Shown here piece by piece: positions 5,995 through 8,193 of a DNA stretch of 8,193 bases. Origin of the DNA: Chloroflexota bacterium (GTDB taxonomy: Bacteria; Chloroflexota; UBA6077; CF-72); NCBI GenBank assembly GCA_019247135.1, contig JAFAPL010000247.1, positions 1 to 8,193 of the forward strand, given 5' to 3'. The position numbers and the translations under genes are program-made. The notes beneath the pieces are model-generated. The model was given only the letters and a program-made list of their open reading frames with translations. It ran no database searches and was not told the origin of the DNA. Numbering within the stretch: position 1 is the first letter of the stretch; each line of letters begins with the position of its first letter.

Positions 5995-7149
5995 CTAGCG
6001 CCCGTCGGGAGAAAGCCCGAGCTCGGAAAGCACGTCTGCCGTGTGCTCGCCGAGCGCGGGTACGCCTCGTGGCGGCCGCTCCAGACCAGCGATGTTCATC
6101 GGATGGTGCAGCGCCTTCAGCTCCCCAACCGGGCTCGAGACGCTGAACCAGCGCGAGCGCGCCTCGAGCTGCGCGTGATCCAGCACGCCCTGCATGTCGT
6201 TGACGGTCCCGAACGGCACGTCGGCTTCGGTCAGCCGCCGCTCGACCTCGGCGCGCGTGGACTGTGACAGCAGTTCCTCGATGAGCGGCTCGAGCACGCC
6301 ACGGTTCTTCAATCGCAGCTCGTTCGTACAGAAGCGCTCATCGTCCGCCAACGAAGGGCTGCGCAGCACCAGCTCGCACAGCCGTCGCCACTGCCGCTCG
6401 TTCTGGACCGCCAGGTTCACGCTGCCGCCCTCACCCACCCGGTAGGCGCCATACGGCACGATGAAGCCGTGCCGCGCGGCGGCGCGCGCGGGCGCACGAC
6501 CCGTGTACGCGGCGACGTAGGCCGCGGGCATCACCCACTCCACCAGCGACTCCAGCATCGAAATCTGAATGTCGCTGCCCCGGCCCGAGGATTGCCGCTC
6601 GTACAGCGCGGCCAGAATGCTGCTGAAGGCGTACATGCCACTCGCGATGTCGGCGACCGAGATGCCAATGCGCGCTGGCTGCTCGGGCGTACCCGTCAGC
6701 GATATCGCGCCTGCCTCGCCCTGGAGCAGCAAGTCATAGGCTTTGCGCTCACGGTGCGGGCCATCCGGACCGTAGCCCGAGATGGCACAGCTGATCAGAC
6801 GTGGGTTGCGCTCGGCGAGCGCCTGGTGCGTCAATCCGAGCCGCTCGGCGGCGCCCGGCCCCTGATTGTGAACGAACACGTCGGCGCGATCGAGCAGGTC
6901 CGCCATCACGTCGCGGTCACGCGGCTGCTTCAAGTCGAGCACGACGCTGCGCTTGCCGCGGTTGAGCCACACGAAGTGGGCGCTGAGTCCATTCACGGCC
7001 GAGTCGTACGCGCGTGCAAAATCGCCTCCGTCCGGCCGTTCGACTTTGATCACGTCGCCGCCCAGGTCAGCCAGGTGCCGCGTTGCGAGTGGCGCTGCGA
7101 CCGCCTGTTCCCAGGCGATGATGCGGATGCCCGCCAGCGGCGCGCTCAC
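5995..7149 (-). CDS. Family III CoA-transferase (CaiB/BaiF type)
   Basis: A 384-residue enzyme that moves CoA between carboxylic acids, as formyl-CoA, carnitine and aromatic-acid CoA-transferases do. It probably acts in cytoplasmic acid catabolism. The N-terminus LAGIRIIAWEQAVAAPLATR leads into LADLGGDVIKVERPDGGD (27-43). Then come the conserved LNRGKRSVVLDLK (62-74) and SGYGPDGPHRERKAYDLL (124-141). D139 in AYD is the expected catalytic aspartate that forms the acyl anhydride. Later segments (GISVADIASGMYA, and a LGEHTADVLSELG end) are also typical. Length matches the family. The start is GTG at 7149, with no Shine-Dalgarno. It lies 6 bp after the stop of the upstream small gene, in the same frame, so coupled translation is likely. 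The substrate pair cannot be told from the sequence. Confidence 0.95.
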   Translation of the reverse strand: MSAPLAGIRIIAWEQAVAAPLATRHLADLGGDVIKVERPDGGDFARAYDSAVNGLSAHFVWLNRGKRSVVLDLKQPRDRDVMADLLDRADVFVHNQGPGAAERLGLTHQALAERNPRLISCAISGYGPDGPHRERKAYDLLLQGEAGAISLTGTPEQPARIGISVADIASGMYAFSSILAALYERQSSGRGSDIQISMLESLVEWVMPAAYVAAYTGRAPARAAARHGFIVPYGAYRVGEGGSVNLAVQNERQWRRLCELVLRSPSLADDERFCTNELRLKNRGVLEPLIEELLSQSTRAEVERRLTEADVPFGTVNDMQGVLDHAQLEARSRWFSVSSPVGELKALHHPMNIAGLERPPRGVPALGEHTADVLSELGLSPDGR

Positions 7150-7155
7150 GCCGGC

Positions 7156-7560
7156 TCAGCGAGCAGGTAAGGCGACCAGGCGCATCTCGGCAACGCGTTC
7201 TTGCAGGTCGCGCAGCTGGCTGTCCAGGTCGTGCGCGTGGCCCCAGTCGCACCGACCGAGCGCGTCGTGAAGCTCCTGGCGTACCCGGTCGAGCTCGCGC
7301 TCGCCGGGCACACGCGGGTATCCGAGACTTTGCGCGACCTGCTTGGACATGCGCTGGCCAGGTGGTCGCGACTGAAACGCCCGATAGATGACCTCCGGGA
7401 CCTGGACCAGCCCCGAGGGATCGGATGGATGGGCGCGCGACCAGGCGCGCACCCAGCGCGCGTACTTACGGTCGGCCCACGGGATGATGTTGTACTCGAA
7501 GGTTTCGCGGGCGACCGTCGCGTATTTCCCCAGTTCAGATTCGCGTTCCTGGTCCTGCAC
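7156..7560 (-). CDS. Conserved-looking hypothetical protein, 134 residues
   Basis: I do not recognise this protein. The frame starts at GTG 7560 (MQDQERESELGKY...), 14 bp after the stop of the previous small gene, and ends 6 bp before the CoA-transferase. Codon third positions are rich in G and C, as expected for a real gene here. The N-terminal half is rich in aromatics (FEYNIIPWADRKYARWVRAW, 21-40). The middle is polar. Residues about 88-126 look like a charged amphipathic helix or short coiled coil (ELDRVRQELHDAL through QLRDLQERVAEMR). There is no signal peptide or membrane segment. Tight spacing on both sides suggests one operon with the CoA-transferase. The overlapping plus-strand frame looks like a shadow. 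Confidence 0.68.
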   Translation of the reverse strand: MQDQERESELGKYATVARETFEYNIIPWADRKYARWVRAWSRAHPSDPSGLVQVPEVIYRAFQSRPPGQRMSKQVAQSLGYPRVPGERELDRVRQELHDALGRCDWGHAHDLDSQLRDLQERVAEMRLVALPAR

Positions 7561-7574
7561 GCCTGGCCAGGATG

Positions 7575-7892
7575 TTAGCCGACTGCGCCGACGAGCTCCT
7601 GTTGCTCGTGTGCGCCGCGATCCGCGACCGTTTCCGGCCAGAGCACCCGCAGTACGTCAGCTACGGCGGCAGCGGACTTCAGCGCCCGCTTGCGGTGAGA
7701 CGGCTTGAGCGCCGCGGGCGCTGTCCGCGCCAGCAGGCGTGCGAATACTCCATCGGCGGCTGGTCTCTCGCTGACGCTCCGCCAGGCTTCGGCCGGCCAT
7801 TCCCTCAGCGCGCGGGCGAGGGCATCAAGTTGTTCCGCGAGCAGCAGGGCTTCGCGTCGATTTTGTGGCAGAGAGAGGCACGCCTCGAACAT
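7575..7892 (-). CDS. Hypothetical small helical protein, 105 residues
   Basis: Not recognised. The ATG at 7892 is chosen over the adjacent GTG at 7895 because AGGA (7901-7898) then sits 5 nt upstream, a strong ribosome site. The product is Ala/Leu/Arg-rich and probably mostly helical (ALLLAEQLDALARALREWP near residues 15-33, and KRALKSAAAVADVLRVLWP near 69-87), with no membrane segment or signal. It is the first gene of the apparent three-gene minus-strand cluster ending in the CoA-transferase. Upstream, TCTAAT (7924-7919) could be a -10 box giving a short leader, but no good -35 is visible. The good ribosome site and gene-like codon use argue that it is real. Confidence 0.65.
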   Translation of the reverse strand: MFEACLSLPQNRREALLLAEQLDALARALREWPAEAWRSVSERPAADGVFARLLARTAPAALKPSHRKRALKSAAAVADVLRVLWPETVADRGAHEQQELVGAVG

Positions 7893-8034
7893 CACCTTCC
7901 TAGCGTGCCATCCGGCGCATTAGAGCCAGATTGGCCGCGCATCAGAGATGCGTTAACTCTGAGGATGCCCCGAGCGTGTGGGAGGTGCTTACGGCGCCGG
8001 AACGTGAACGGGGCCATAAGAGTCGCTGCGCGCG
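7893..8034. other. Intergenic region with a small hairpin and possible promoter
   Basis: About 140 bp separate the amidohydrolase stop from the first small gene. It contains a perfect 6-bp stem with 3-nt loop, CGCATC-AGA-GATGCG, at 7938-7952, and a candidate minus-strand -10 box TCTAAT at 7924-7919. No T-run follows the stem on either strand, so it is not a clear terminator. No gene is seen here. Confidence 0.4.
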
Positions 8035-8193
8035 TTAGTTCAGGCCGCACAGACGCTGTAACGCGGTCGCAAGAACCATGGCGCCGCGAGCGGCGTCTTC
8101 GGCACTCGTGTATTCGGCCGCGCTGTGCGAGCGGCCGTCCTGACTCGGAACGAACAACATTGCCGTCGGTACGCCCGTCGCCATTACCTGGCT
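8035..8193 (-). CDS. M20-family amidohydrolase (N-carbamoyl-amino-acid hydrolase / allantoate amidohydrolase type), C-terminal end only
   Basis: Only the last 52 residues and the TAA stop (8037-8035) are in the window; the rest lies beyond the right edge. The fragment contains GVPTAMLFVPSQDGRSHS followed by AAEYTSAEDAARGAMVLATAL. That is the hallmark C-terminal signature of M20 hydantoinase/carbamoylase enzymes. In it the His of the SHS motif is a metal ligand in known members. These enzymes hydrolyse carbamoyl or ureido groups from amino acids or purine-derived ureides, in the cytoplasm, using two metal ions. The exact substrate class cannot be resolved from this end. It is on the same strand as the CoA-transferase cluster but about 140 bp away. 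Confidence 0.87.
   Translation of the reverse strand, partial: SQVMATGVPTAMLFVPSQDGRSHSAAEYTSAEDAARGAMVLATALQRLCGLN

Noticed and set aside
6469..7170. Plus-strand open frame (233 codons) over the CoA-transferase
   Set aside because: The minus-strand frame carries clear CaiB family motifs; the plus-strand product looks like a shadow.
7201..7578. Plus-strand open frame (125 codons)
   Set aside because: The minus-strand frame has gene-like codon use and fits tight operon spacing; the plus-strand frame has no visible support.
7938..7952. Small hairpin as terminator of the amidohydrolase
   Set aside because: Short stem with no T-run on either strand and nearly 100 bp from the stop codon.

Overview
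This is a dense, high-GC bacterial chromosomal window with ten coding regions, two of them cut by the window edges, and one clear RNA regulatory element. There are no rRNAs, tRNAs, insertion sequences or CRISPR repeats. High GC, several GTG starts and weak or absent Shine-Dalgarno sites beside strong ones suggest a soil-type bacterium such as a Chloroflexota, Actinomycetota or similar lineage. The sequence alone does not settle the phylum.

Left part (1-3533): a thiamine-related locus. A zinc-binding alcohol dehydrogenase (minus strand, running off the left edge) is divergent from tenA, thiD and a YhhY-like GNAT acetyltransferase (plus strand). The roughly 260-bp divergent region holds a well-conserved TPP riboswitch on the MINUS strand. 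It therefore sits in the leader of the alcohol dehydrogenase, not of tenA-thiD. No THI-box was found on the plus strand. TenA (aminopyrimidine hydrolase) and ThiD (HMP/HMP-P kinase) form the pyrimidine salvage branch: degraded thiamine to aminopyrimidine to HMP to HMP-PP. The riboswitch ties the dehydrogenase, or genes beyond the left edge, to thiamine status.

Middle (3584-5872): a 762-residue secreted protein of the alkaline-phosphatase-like superfamily. It has a signal peptide, metal-site-like Asp/His motifs, twelve cysteines and a helical, charged C-terminal tail. It is followed by a convergent intergenic region containing three related copies of a GC-rich repeat that can form alternative hairpins.

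Right part (5995-8193, minus strand): two small unrecognised proteins and a family III (CaiB/BaiF) CoA-transferase form a tight three-gene cluster. Upstream of it lies the C-terminal end of an M20-family amidohydrolase (N-carbamoyl-amino-acid hydrolase / allantoate amidohydrolase type).

The most interesting item is the TPP riboswitch in front of a zinc alcohol dehydrogenase, with a possible alternative-pairing expression platform, opposite a tenA-thiD salvage cluster that has no visible riboswitch of its own.
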